Of a stretch of 64,000 bases of DNA, positions 50,786 to 59,423 are shown one piece after another. The translations under genes were made by a program, and so were the position numbers. Each line of letters begins with the position of its first letter. The stretch's first letter is position 1. Below the pieces are notes generated by a model, which saw only the letters and a program-made list of their open reading frames with translations, was not told the origin of the DNA and made no database searches. Origin of the DNA: Oricola sp. (GTDB lineage: Bacteria > Pseudomonadota > Alphaproteobacteria > Rhizobiales > Rhizobiaceae); NCBI RefSeq assembly GCF_022763245.1, contig NZ_JALEGV010000011.1, forward strand, positions 186,001 through 250,000, given 5' to 3'.

Positions 50786-52132
50786 TCAGTCGATCGCGAA
50801 GCGCCGTGCCAGATCGATCAGCGATTTCTCCGAACCGCGCGCCCCGACCAGTTGGAATCCGAACGGCCGGCCGTCGGCAGATGTTCCCGCCGGCACGCTC
50901 AATCCCGGCAGGCCGAGTGCGTTCGCAAACGCCGTGAAGACCGCATGGCCTCTCGGTCCCACCGACTGTCCGTCGATCGTCTCCGGATGGCTGGTCTCTT
51001 TCGCCCAGGAAAGGGCCGCAATCGCCGGCGTCATCAGCACGTCGAAACCGGCCATCGCCTCGCGATACGTATCCTTCAGCTTTTCGATCCCCACGATCGC
51101 GCGGGCGTAGTCCGTCGCCGTAAAGCCGCGGCCTGTCTCGGCCATCGCCTTCAATGCCGGCCCGGCCTGTTCGGCGAGGGCGGGGTTCTGCTCGAACATA
51201 AAGGCGACGCCCGATGTGCTGATGACCGGCCAGATCGCGTCCATCGGCGAGAGACAGTCGAAACTGTCGCGGGTCTCGATCGCGCAGCCGCGCGAGCGCA
51301 GGCTTTCGGCCGCGCGGTCGATGCCCGCCGCGATCTCCGGATCGACGGGCTGGCCGTTGAAGGTGCGGGCGTGGAGTATGCGCGGCGCATCCTCGGTTCG
51401 CGCTTCCGGCAGCGCGCCGTCCGCGAGCACGTCGAGCATCAGAGCGATGTCGTCGAACGAACGGGCAATCGGGCCGACGACTTCGAACTCTCCAAGGATC
51501 GCGGGAAATCCGTGTCCGCGCCGGATCGTTCCCGATGACGGCTTGAGGCCGAACACCCCGCAATGCGACGCCGGCCTGCGGATCGAACCGCCGCCGTCGG
51601 TGCAAAGCGCCAGCGGGCCGATGCCGCTTGCGACGGCCGCCGCCGCGCCGCCGCTCGATCCGCCCGGCGTCAAGGCCGGTTTCGCGGGACTGCCGGTCGC
51701 ACCGAACAGCAGATTGTCGGTGTAGCCCTGTACCGTCAGTTCCGGCACGTTGGTCTTGCCGAAGATCACGAGACCGGCCGCCCGCAGCCGGGCCACCGGC
51801 CGCTCGTCATGGTCCGGCACGAAATCGGAAAAGGCACGGCTGCCCCAGGTCGCACGCATGCCCGCAACGAAGAGATTGTCCTTTACGGTCATCGGCACGC
51901 CGTCGAGCCCGCTCGCGGGCGTACCATTTCGCCATCGTTGCGTGCTCGCCTCAGCTGTGGCTCGCGCCTGTTCGACAGCCAGCGTCACCACCGCGTTCAG
52001 GGAAGGATTGACCGCATCATGACGCTCGAGCACGGCATCCAGCGCATCGACGGGCGTGAAACGACCCGCCGCATAGCCCTCGACGAGCTCGCCCGCCGTC
52101 AGCTGCCAGAGCGGCCGGTCGCCGCCGCTCAT
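50786..52132 (-). CDS. Amidase (amidase signature family), last gene of the ring-opening cluster
   Basis: The 448-residue amidase-signature enzyme has the Ser-cisSer-Lys triad: Lys in 'DGVPMTVKDNLFV', cis-Ser in 'TPGGSSGGAAAAVASG', and the nucleophile in 'LCTDGGGSIRRPASHCG'. The family hydrolyses linear amides; AtzE, AtzF and allophanate hydrolase are members that act after cyanuric acid ring opening. Its start overlaps the stop of the AtzD-like gene (ATGA), so it very likely hydrolyses the ring-opened product. Length is that of AtzE-like enzymes without the extra allophanate-hydrolase domain. Confidence 0.88.
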   Translation of the reverse strand: MSGGDRPLWQLTAGELVEGYAAGRFTPVDALDAVLERHDAVNPSLNAVVTLAVEQARATAEASTQRWRNGTPASGLDGVPMTVKDNLFVAGMRATWGSRAFSDFVPDHDERPVARLRAAGLVIFGKTNVPELTVQGYTDNLLFGATGSPAKPALTPGGSSGGAAAAVASGIGPLALCTDGGGSIRRPASHCGVFGLKPSSGTIRRGHGFPAILGEFEVVGPIARSFDDIALMLDVLADGALPEARTEDAPRILHARTFNGQPVDPEIAAGIDRAAESLRSRGCAIETRDSFDCLSPMDAIWPVISTSGVAFMFEQNPALAEQAGPALKAMAETGRGFTATDYARAIVGIEKLKDTYREAMAGFDVLMTPAIAALSWAKETSHPETIDGQSVGPRGHAVFTAFANALGLPGLSVPAGTSADGRPFGFQLVGARGSEKSLIDLARRFAID

Positions 52133-53208
52133 GCCTTGACGATCGCCGCGATCGGCGCTTCGCCAGGCGCGCATTGATGCTCCGTCCCGCCGGACAGGAA
52201 GATCGCCGGATCGCCGGTGACGGAGGCGATGACAGCGCCCGCGGCGGCACGCGCATGCCGTTCGAAATGGATATCGGCGTCCGACATCATTGTCGTGCGC
52301 CGGCCCCTGATCTTCGGCGCGGCCTCGCCCTTGGCGAAGACGGCGAGTATGCGATCCTCTTCGCCGTCCTGAAGGCCGGCGGATGCGAGCGCGCGGCGCA
52401 CGCCAGCCGCGTCGATGGCGTCGCCCAGGACCGCGTGGCCGATGCGGCAATCGCTGGTGGCATCAGGCGCGTTGCCGAACAGCAGGATCTCGCATTTCGT
52501 CAGTTCGCCGCCCGCCGACGTGGACGCGACCATCGAGAAGACAGCCATATCCTTGGCGATCGTCGTCTCAGACACCTCCGCCGCATCCACCTCACCGAGG
52601 CCGAGCGCGACGCCCAGCGCCATCGCGCCACGGGCATAGGGTTTCGACCCGTTCGGATCGCGCGTCACCACAGCCGCGCCACGCGCATCCGCATCGGCGA
52701 TCTTCGCCGGCGAAAGCAGCGGCCCCTTCACCTGCACATAGTGGACATCGGCGGGATCGGCGATCCCGGCCTCGGCCAGCGCCCGCTTCACCGCATCCGC
52801 GACTTCCCCGACATGGACCATGGTGCCGACTTCCTCTGGCAGGATGTCGCGCGTCATGACGATGCCAAGCGCCAGCCGCCCGCCCGGGACGGTCTCGCCG
52901 CCGGTATCGGCAGAGCGTGTGAAGACGGTTGCGTGCGGCGACAACACACCTTCCGTGCCGCCCGACCATACGAAGGCGATCTCGCCCATGATCTCCTCGG
53001 CACTTCCGCCGCGATAGGGCGCCAGGGCCCGCGCGAAGGACAGGGTGGCGAAACCGCGCGTGAAATCATTGGCGCCGCCATTGCCTTCCGTTTTGCCGAT
53101 CACGGCGACGATGGCGTTGGCGTCGATCGTGCCGTCTTCGAGGAGGGCGACGAGTGCGGACACGTCGTCGGGTGCGTTCATGGCGATCTTGTGTACGCCG
53201 ACTTTCAT
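52129..53208 (-). CDS. Ring-opening amidohydrolase (cyanuric acid hydrolase/barbiturase, AtzD/TrzD family), copy 1
   Basis: The 359-residue protein is of family length and has three related segments, each giving a Ser/Lys site: Lys39 ('VIGKTEGNGGANDF') with Ser82 ('WSGGTEGVLSPH'), Lys161 ('VQVKGPLLSP') with Ser231 ('STSAGGELTK'), and Ser near 341 ('SGGTEHQCAPGEAP'). The family opens cyclic ureides such as cyanuric acid or barbiturate. The last loop departs from the usual EHQGPxGGG. AGAGG precedes the ATG. It sits 37 bp after the permease gene and overlaps the amidase. It is paralogous to the gene at 57145. Confidence 0.9.
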   Translation of the reverse strand: MKVGVHKIAMNAPDDVSALVALLEDGTIDANAIVAVIGKTEGNGGANDFTRGFATLSFARALAPYRGGSAEEIMGEIAFVWSGGTEGVLSPHATVFTRSADTGGETVPGGRLALGIVMTRDILPEEVGTMVHVGEVADAVKRALAEAGIADPADVHYVQVKGPLLSPAKIADADARGAAVVTRDPNGSKPYARGAMALGVALGLGEVDAAEVSETTIAKDMAVFSMVASTSAGGELTKCEILLFGNAPDATSDCRIGHAVLGDAIDAAGVRRALASAGLQDGEEDRILAVFAKGEAAPKIRGRRTTMMSDADIHFERHARAAAGAVIASVTGDPAIFLSGGTEHQCAPGEAPIAAIVKA

Positions 53209-53245
53209 CTGCGACCTCTTCTCGTGCGTGTGCTGTCGGTTCGGG

Positions 53246-54022
53246 CTACTTGCCGCCCCAATGGACGAAGCGCCGTTCCAGGATGATGAAAAGCAGGTTG
53301 AGCCCGTAGCCCAGCGCGCCCGCGGCGAAGATCGACGCATACATCTCCGGCATGTCGAAGATCATCTGGGCGTTGATGATGCGCTGGCCGAGCCCGTCGG
53401 TGGAGCCGATGAACATCTCCGCGACGATGACGATCACCAGCGCGATGGAAATGCCCGAGCGCATGCCGACGAAGGTCTGCGGCAGCGACTCCCAGATCGT
53501 GACGTCCGTCAGGATCCGCACCCTCGGCGCGCCCATCACCTTGGCGGCCAGCTGGCGCTGCTTGCGGGCGTTCATCACGCCATAGGCGGTGTTGAAGACG
53601 ATGATCAACGCCGCACCGAAGGCGGCCACTGCGATCTTGGCTTCCTCGCCGACGCCGAAGATGACGAGGAACAGCGGAAAGAGCGCCGATGCCGGCGTGG
53701 AGCGGAAGAAGTCGACCGAGAACTCGACGGAGCGATAGACCGTCTCGGAGGATCCCAGGAACACGCCGATCGGGACCGCGACGATGATCGCGATCGCAAA
53801 CGACACCGTCGTGCGCACGATCGTGCGCCAGAAATCGTTCCACAGCGTGCCTTCCGTCAGGCCGGACACGAAGGCATGCCAGGATTCGCCCGGTGTCGGC
53901 AGGAGCACGGGATCGACAAGCCGTCCTTCGCTCGCCAGCCACCAAAGGAAAACGAGAACGGCCGCACCGATCAGCGGCTGGAGACGTTTCACGATCCGGT
54001 TCTTTCCAAGACCCGCGCTCAT
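53246..54022 (-). CDS. NitT/TauT-type ABC transporter permease
   Basis: A 258-residue membrane protein with six spans and the binding-protein-dependent transport motif 'EAKIAVAAFGAALIIVFNTA' and 'VRILTDVTIWESLPQTFVGM' (EAA-like loop). Similar to SsuC/TauC and pyrimidine-precursor (RutG-unrelated, ThiX-type) permeases. It overlaps the ATPase gene by 4 bases. It supplies the channel of an importer embedded between the two amidohydrolase genes. Confidence 0.9.
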   Translation of the reverse strand: MSAGLGKNRIVKRLQPLIGAAVLVFLWWLASEGRLVDPVLLPTPGESWHAFVSGLTEGTLWNDFWRTIVRTTVSFAIAIIVAVPIGVFLGSSETVYRSVEFSVDFFRSTPASALFPLFLVIFGVGEEAKIAVAAFGAALIIVFNTAYGVMNARKQRQLAAKVMGAPRVRILTDVTIWESLPQTFVGMRSGISIALVIVIVAEMFIGSTDGLGQRIINAQMIFDMPEMYASIFAAGALGYGLNLLFIILERRFVHWGGK

Positions 54023-54885
54023 TTGCGCACCTCCCGCTGGAAGATTTCGAGGCTGCGGGATTTCACGGCGATGAACTCGTCCGTCAGCGTCGTTTCGGGC
54101 GTCCTCGGACGCGATGCATTGAACTGCAGCCGCTCGGCCACCTGTGTCGGCTTCTTGGTCAGGAGCAGAATCTCGTCGGCAAGCGTCACCGCCTCGTCGA
54201 GATCATGCGACACGAGAAGCGTCGTCACCTCCCGCTCGGTCAGGACCTTCTGCAGCCGGTCGCGCAGGAAAAGCGTCATTTCGTAGTCGAGCGCGGAAAA
54301 GGGTTCGTCGAGGAACAGCACTTCCGGATCGACGACGAGGGCGCGCATGATCGAGACGAGCTGCTGCTGGCCGCCGGACAATTCATAGGGATAGCGGTTG
54401 AGGTCGATCTTCACGTCGAAGCTGGTGAGCAGTTCCTCCACGCGGGCGTCACGCTCCGCCTTCGACAGCCCGAGGAACTGCAGCGGGTAGCGGATGTTGT
54501 CGATGGCCCGCGACCAGGGAAACACCGCCTCGCGGTAATTCTGGAAGACATAGCCGATCCGCGTCTCTCGCGCGGTCTTGCCGTCGAACAGGATCTGTCC
54601 GCTGTCGAACTCCAGGATGCCGGAGATCATGTTGATCAGCGTGCTCTTGCCGCAGCCGTTGGGCCCGAAGACGGAGACGACCTTGCCCTTGGGAATGTCG
54701 AGATCGAAGTCCTTGTAGAGGACGACGTCGTCGAAGGTCTTCGTCAGGCCCCGGATCGTGATGTGGGTGCCCTTGGGAAACCAGCGCAGCCGGTCGGGAT
54801 CGGACTCCGGCGACGCATCAAGCGCCGCCGGTGTTTCGGCCATGGTCGAGGGATCGATCGGCACGCGAGCAAGAACCTCGTTCAT
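54019..54885 (-). CDS. NitT/TauT-type ABC transporter ATP-binding protein
   Basis: The 288-residue ATPase has Walker A 'VFGPNGCGKSTLINMI' near residue 73, Q-loop 'YVFQNYREAVFPW', signature 'ELSGGQQQLVSIMRALV', Walker B 'PEVLFLDEPFSALD' and switch 'LLVSHDLDEAV', as in SsuB/TauB. About 38 residues precede the ATPase fold, longer than usual. Its start overlaps the binding-protein stop by 1 base and its end overlaps the permease. Confidence 0.92.
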   Translation of the reverse strand: MNEVLARVPIDPSTMAETPAALDASPESDPDRLRWFPKGTHITIRGLTKTFDDVVLYKDFDLDIPKGKVVSVFGPNGCGKSTLINMISGILEFDSGQILFDGKTARETRIGYVFQNYREAVFPWSRAIDNIRYPLQFLGLSKAERDARVEELLTSFDVKIDLNRYPYELSGGQQQLVSIMRALVVDPEVLFLDEPFSALDYEMTLFLRDRLQKVLTEREVTTLLVSHDLDEAVTLADEILLLTKKPTQVAERLQFNASRPRTPETTLTDEFIAVKSRSLEIFQREVRK

Positions 54886-55865
54886 TACTTTTCGAGCAGG
54901 TCTTCGGCGGAAACCGAGGAGGCCACGACACCCAGATCGACGCCAATCCCGATGAACTTCTGGAAGTCCTCGATTTCCTTTTCGGTCAGGTCGGCAGACA
55001 TCACGAAATGGGCGAGCGGAACGGTGTCGACCAGCTTCGGATTGACGTTCATGTCCTCGGCCATATAGGCGCGGGCGGTCGGGTCGTCATTGGCGTCGGC
55101 GGTCGCCTTGGCCCAGGCGGCCTTGAAGCGGGCGGCGACATCGGGGCGCTCCTCGAGCATCTTGCCGGAAACCGCGGCGCCGGCCGCATAGGCTTCCGCC
55201 GCTTCGTCCTTCAGCAGGTACTTGGAGATGACGCCGGTTTCCAGGCGCTTGGCGATGCCCTGATCGACCATGGTGCTGGCGAGGGCCTCAAGCGTGTAGC
55301 CGCCCTCGAACGAGCCGCCCTGCATGGCGCCGATATGGTTGCCCATGCCCTGTTCCTGGATGGTGAAGTCGTCGCCTTCCTTCAGGCCGGCGGCGACGAG
55401 AACGGCCTTGGCCGCGCCGAGATTGGCCGGTCCGGGCGCCGAGAACAGGCGCGCGCCCTTCAGGTCGGCTACGGTCTTGGCTTCGCTGTCCGGTGCGACG
55501 ACGAACTGCTCCATGATGTATTCGGAATTCTGGCCGTTCAGCGCGATGAATTTCAGGGTGCCCGGGCGGCGCGACACGATGTTGGCGCCTTCCAGCGTCA
55601 CGACGTTCGACGCGACATCGATGTCGCCGGTCACGAGCGCCTGCACGATCAGCGGATGCGTGCCGATGACGACCGTCTCGACCTCGATGTCGGCTTCTTC
55701 GAAATAGCCGCGCTTCAGACCGATGTAATAGGGCAGCGCCGAGCTTGCCTTGAAGACGCCGACCTTGACCTTGTCGGCGGCATCGGCGGAAACCGTGCCG
55801 ACCGCGGTCGCCGCGATCACGAGGCCGGTGACGGCCAGTTGTTTCAGTGAGGTGAGCTTGATCAT
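54885..55865 (-). CDS. ABC transporter substrate-binding protein (NMT1/SsuA-like)
   Basis: The 326-residue protein has a Sec signal peptide ('LKQLAVTGLVIAATAVGTVS', then 'ADAAD', cleavage near residue 29) and an SsuA/NMT1 fold: 'ALPYYIGLKRGYFEEADIEV', 'VQALVTGDIDVASNVVT', 'KTVADLKGARLFSAPGPAN'. Relatives bind sulfonates, nitrate, hydroxymethylpyrimidine or other N-heterocycles. AGGGA precedes the ATG. Its setting suggests the cyclic ureide or its precursor as ligand. Confidence 0.9.
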   Translation of the reverse strand: MIKLTSLKQLAVTGLVIAATAVGTVSADAADKVKVGVFKASSALPYYIGLKRGYFEEADIEVETVVIGTHPLIVQALVTGDIDVASNVVTLEGANIVSRRPGTLKFIALNGQNSEYIMEQFVVAPDSEAKTVADLKGARLFSAPGPANLGAAKAVLVAAGLKEGDDFTIQEQGMGNHIGAMQGGSFEGGYTLEALASTMVDQGIAKRLETGVISKYLLKDEAAEAYAAGAAVSGKMLEERPDVAARFKAAWAKATADANDDPTARAYMAEDMNVNPKLVDTVPLAHFVMSADLTEKEIEDFQKFIGIGVDLGVVASSVSAEDLLEK

Positions 55866-55916
55866 CCTGATTTCCCTGTTGCTGGAAGTCGTTGGCCGCA
55901 TCTGGCGGCAGTGCTG

Positions 55917-57143
55917 TCAGCCAACTGCGCTTTCCTCCCTGGAGTGAACCGCCCCGATCGTTCCGATATCGTTGTAGAGACGCTTGAGTTTTTCCTGGAA
56001 CGCCGGGTTTCTCTTTTTTCGTGTGCCCTCGACCGGGTCGGACCCGGCCAGAAGCGTGTCGCTCGCCTCGAGCGAGAACTCCATGACGAAGCGCGTGCGG
56101 TCCGCGCGCACCGCCTCGATGGCCGCCAGCCAGTCGCCGGCGTCAAAATTGCCGTCCCCCGCCAGCCGCTCGATTTCGCCGAGCGCCGCGCAGGCGCCCT
56201 CGATCGCCTGGGTCGCGCCCTGGCCGAGCGTCGGGACCATGCCGTTGGAACTGTCGCCGAGATAGAGGACATTGGCCCCGGTCTCGCGATATCGCGCCTC
56301 CGATTCCTGGATACGCGCCCAGTGCAATTCGCTTTCGGGGGCGCAGACCGTGTCGATCAGCCATCGGGCCTGACCGCTGGCATAGCCGGAAACCGGCGTG
56401 TAGGCCGCCCGCAACGCCTCGGCGGTCTTCATCTCGTCAGGCGTTTCCATATCGAGCGGGATGGGGAAGGTTCCCGCGATGTAGATGTGGTCTTCCGGCA
56501 CCCGATAGGCGAGCAGGCGGTTCGGTCCATTGAACCATTGCTGGTAGTCCGTGATCAGGCCGTCGCTCGTATCGGGCACGAGGGTCCTGAAGATCGCGAC
56601 GCCGATCTGGCGCGAATTCACGCCTCCTGCAAAGGTCTGGCGGGTCTGCGAGAACCGGCCGTCCACCGCGATGAGCAGGTCGACGTCGGTCAATTCGTGA
56701 TCGCCCTCGCTGTCCGACCAGCGTATCCAGGTCTTGCCGGCACCCTCCGGCGTGGCGCCCATGTCGGCGATCCGGCATCCATAGGTGATCAGCCCCTCGG
56801 CGGACTCCCGCAGCACCCGGTAGAGTTCCGACCAGCGCAGGCGCCAGCCGTTCTCGGAGGCCACGTCGTCCAGCGGCAGGTCGAAGAGCACGGTTCCGTC
56901 GGTCAGCGAAATGCGCCAGTTCGTCCACTCGAAGGCTGCGTCGTCGATGATGCCGGCGAGTTCCGGATCCTGAATGCGCAGCGCCTTGACGGCGTTCGGG
57001 CCGATGTTCAGCCCGGTGCCGGCCTCGGCATGGTCGCCCGGCTCGACGCGTTCCAGGCAATGGATGTCCATGCCGGGCAGTCGCGACAGCCCGCGCGCGA
57101 TCACGCATCCCGCAACACCTGCCCCGACGATGACGATCCGCAT
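55917..57143 (-). CDS. FAD-dependent monooxygenase (PHBH/salicylate-hydroxylase family)
   Basis: A 408-residue group A flavin hydroxylase: 'IVIVGAGVAGCVIARGL' binds FAD, the 'DG' motif is in 'DLLIAVDGRFSQTRQTF' near residue 165, and 'VLYLGDSSNGMVPTLGQGAT' is the GD motif. Such enzymes hydroxylate aromatic or N-heteroaromatic rings with NAD(P)H and O2. GGAG lies 8 bases upstream and the start is 1 bp after the amidohydrolase stop. Cyanuric acid hydrolysis needs no oxygenase, so this gene points to a different ring substrate made cleavable by hydroxylation. Confidence 0.88.
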   Translation of the reverse strand: MRIVIVGAGVAGCVIARGLSRLPGMDIHCLERVEPGDHAEAGTGLNIGPNAVKALRIQDPELAGIIDDAAFEWTNWRISLTDGTVLFDLPLDDVASENGWRLRWSELYRVLRESAEGLITYGCRIADMGATPEGAGKTWIRWSDSEGDHELTDVDLLIAVDGRFSQTRQTFAGGVNSRQIGVAIFRTLVPDTSDGLITDYQQWFNGPNRLLAYRVPEDHIYIAGTFPIPLDMETPDEMKTAEALRAAYTPVSGYASGQARWLIDTVCAPESELHWARIQESEARYRETGANVLYLGDSSNGMVPTLGQGATQAIEGACAALGEIERLAGDGNFDAGDWLAAIEAVRADRTRFVMEFSLEASDTLLAGSDPVEGTRKKRNPAFQEKLKRLYNDIGTIGAVHSREESAVG

Positions 57144-57144
57144 C

Positions 57145-58278
57145 CTAAGCTCCTGCCGTTTGCTGGTTGATGTCGGCGGTGTCAGACGCGGCGATCACCG
57201 CGATCAGGCCGCCACCGTCGGGGCCCTGGTGCTCCGCACCGCCCGACACGAAGATGCGGGTGTCCCCGATGACGCCCGCGACAAGCCCGCCGACCGCACC
57301 GCGAATATGGCGCTGGGCGTCGATATCCGTATCGTTGAGCATGGTGTGGCGCTGGCCGTGGATCCGGCCTCGGCGGTCCGGCTCCGCCTTGACCAGAACG
57401 CCCCTGACCCTGTCCCATTCGCTTGCGTCGAGTTGCGGCGTCGCGGCAAGCCCGAGATCGCCCAGAACCGCCTGGACCGCCGTAAGATCGACGGCGTCGC
57501 ACATGGCCCGGTGGGCGATCCGCAAGTTTCCGGTCCAGCCCTCGCTGTTGCCGAGCACGATCACTTCGTTCGCCTCGACCTCGACGCCGGAGGATATGCT
57601 CGCGCGATCGCAGTGGCGCTGGAAATCCTCCAGGAACAGGTCGTCCGACAGTTCGTCTTCGCCGATGTCGCCCAGCGCCAGGGCAACGCCGAACGCGCCG
57701 GCCGCGCGTGCCAGCGCCATGGAGCGCCCGGCATTCGGCGCCGGCGGCGTTTCGCCACGCTCATGCAGGATCGCGATGCGCTCCGACGTCAGGCACGGCG
57801 CCTTGACCTGCACGAAATGCACGTCGTCCAGCGACCGGATCCCCGCATCCGAGATGGCCGCTTCCACGGCTTTCGCCACGCTCAGCGCGTGCTCGCGCGT
57901 TCCGACATGACGATAGTCGAGCGCCGGCGAAAACGCCGTGCCGACGGCAAGCGCACCGGTGGCGCCGTCGCTCTCACCGGTCTTGCGCACGAAAACGAGA
58001 TAATGCGGCGACAGAACGCCCTCGGTCCCGCCCGAAAGGATGCAGGGAATGCGCCTGGCGAGGCTTTCGGCCGGCTCGTTCAGATAGGTCGACAGCATCG
58101 TCATCAGGCGGTCTGTGAAATAGCCGCGCGTGAAGTCATTGACGCCGCCATTGCCCTCGGTCTTGCCGATGAACGCGACGATCTCCTGCGCCAGGATCGT
58201 GCCGTTCTCGATCAGGCCGGCCAGGGCCGAAACGTCGCCGGGATTGTCCATCGAGAGCTTGAATACGTCGGCCTGCAC
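57145..58278 (-). CDS. Ring-opening amidohydrolase (cyanuric acid hydrolase/barbiturase, AtzD/TrzD family), copy 2
   Basis: The 377-residue protein has the same three-segment layout: Lys39 ('FIGKTEGNGGVNDF') with Ser82 ('LSGGTEGVLSPHY'), Lys159 ('VQVKAPCLTS') with Ser229 ('SISSGVEVEANE'), and a canonical last loop 'VSGGAEHQGPDGGG'. The start codon is GTG at 58278; it aligns the N-terminus with copy 1, and the ribosome site is weak. It is the first gene of the operon and directly coupled to the flavin monooxygenase. Identity to copy 1 is modest by eye, so distinct substrates are likely. Confidence 0.9.
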   Translation of the reverse strand: MQADVFKLSMDNPGDVSALAGLIENGTILAQEIVAFIGKTEGNGGVNDFTRGYFTDRLMTMLSTYLNEPAESLARRIPCILSGGTEGVLSPHYLVFVRKTGESDGATGALAVGTAFSPALDYRHVGTREHALSVAKAVEAAISDAGIRSLDDVHFVQVKAPCLTSERIAILHERGETPPAPNAGRSMALARAAGAFGVALALGDIGEDELSDDLFLEDFQRHCDRASISSGVEVEANEVIVLGNSEGWTGNLRIAHRAMCDAVDLTAVQAVLGDLGLAATPQLDASEWDRVRGVLVKAEPDRRGRIHGQRHTMLNDTDIDAQRHIRGAVGGLVAGVIGDTRIFVSGGAEHQGPDGGGLIAVIAASDTADINQQTAGA

Positions 58279-58369
58279 GGTTCACTTCGTCCGAATTTCT
58301 TGACTGTCCAAGGGAAGGTTGGGACGAAAAATGCATCTGCGATAGTTCAAAAAAACACTCGGCCTGAGA

Positions 58370-58388
58370 GCAAAATGTGTGCACTTGC
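58370..58388. promoter_or_regulatory. Candidate LysR-type binding dyad GCAA-N11-TTGC
   Basis: A 19-bp dyad 92-110 bp upstream of the first amidohydrolase gene and 27 bp past the LysR stop. LysR proteins bind T-N11-A dyads; the position suits an activator site. Four-base arms leave room for chance. Confidence 0.4.
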
Positions 58389-58415
58389 CGATAGCTCGGC
58401 GCTTCATGGAGGGGT

Positions 58416-59315
58416 TCAGATACGCGCGAGCTGCTGCTTCAGGGCTTCCGAAAAGCTGAGCGCCGGCAAGGACAGCTTGCGGCCTGCCCGGCTCACCAGC
58501 ACAAGCCGGCCATTGTTGAGTTCGGGGTCCGACAACGGCAGCGCCACCATTTCCCCGGCATTGACATATTCCAGCGTCCCGATCTGGAACTGGAAGCAAA
58601 TTGCGCCCGTACGCCGGGCGAACACAGTCAGCGAGCGCACGGTGTTGGATTCCAGCACGACATTGAGCGACAGGTTCGAACGCCGGATCACCGGTTCGAG
58701 GAGCTGCCGGCCTCCGAAGGCCCGGTGACCGATGGCGATGGGGTATGGCTGGCAATCCGCCAGGCGGATCTTGCTGCGGCCGGCCAGCGGGTGGTCGGGG
58801 CGCACCAGCGCACAAAGCGGCTGCCGGATCGAGGCGATCTCGTTGAGGTCCGGCGACGGCGCCGGGTCGTGGACGAGGGCAAGGTCCGTCTCGTCGCGCA
58901 GAAGAGCGGCGATCAGGTCGACCGTCCCGCCGACCATGAGCTGAAAATTCACCCGCCGATGATGAACCTGGTAATCCGCGATCGCGGTCGGGATGAGGTC
59001 GTTGGCGACGGAATGCGCGACCGCCAGGCTGACATTGCCGCGCACCAGCCCGCGCAGCTGTTCGATCTGGGCGTTGGCCGATTCGATGTCGGCCAGGTTT
59101 CGCCGCACCGTCTCGATCAGCACCTCCCCGGCCGTGGTCAGCCGCACCCCCTTCGCGAGGCGCTCGAACATCGGCACGCCGAGTTCCGCCTCGATCTCGA
59201 TGATCTTGCGGTTGAGCGATGTCGAGGCGACGCCGAGCTTCGCGGCGGCCTTGCGGATCGAGCCCGTTCGGGCGACGGCGTCGAGATAGAGGTAGTGGCG
59301 GGGCGGGCGGAACAT
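58416..59315 (-). CDS. LysR family transcriptional regulator
   Basis: The 299-residue protein has the LysR winged HTH ('YLDAVARTGSIRKAAAKLG', 'ASTSLNRKIIEIEAELGVPM') and an effector domain from about residue 90 ('VRGNVSLAVAHSVANDLIP', 'LCALVRPDHPLAGRSKIRLA'). It is encoded just upstream of, and in the same direction as, the ring-opening operon with a 137-bp gap, an order that differs from the usual divergent LysR arrangement. It is the likely regulator of that operon, as AtzR is for atzDEF. Confidence 0.92.
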   Translation of the reverse strand: MFRPPRHYLYLDAVARTGSIRKAAAKLGVASTSLNRKIIEIEAELGVPMFERLAKGVRLTTAGEVLIETVRRNLADIESANAQIEQLRGLVRGNVSLAVAHSVANDLIPTAIADYQVHHRRVNFQLMVGGTVDLIAALLRDETDLALVHDPAPSPDLNEIASIRQPLCALVRPDHPLAGRSKIRLADCQPYPIAIGHRAFGGRQLLEPVIRRSNLSLNVVLESNTVRSLTVFARRTGAICFQFQIGTLEYVNAGEMVALPLSDPELNNGRLVLVSRAGRKLSLPALSFSEALKQQLARI

Positions 59316-59423
59316 CGGGGCTTCTTGCTGAACAAGCCGCCCATTCTAGACCATTCCCGCCTCAAGGCCATGGGCTTTCAGCCCCCCCGGCAGCCACGCA
59401 GCCGAGGCTGAAGGAAGGCCCGC

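Noticed and set aside
50786-59315. Calling the cluster a classical atzDEF cyanuric acid operon
   Set aside because: There are two AtzD-like genes, one amidase, no AtzF-like fused amidase and an added flavin monooxygenase, so the known operon is not matched.
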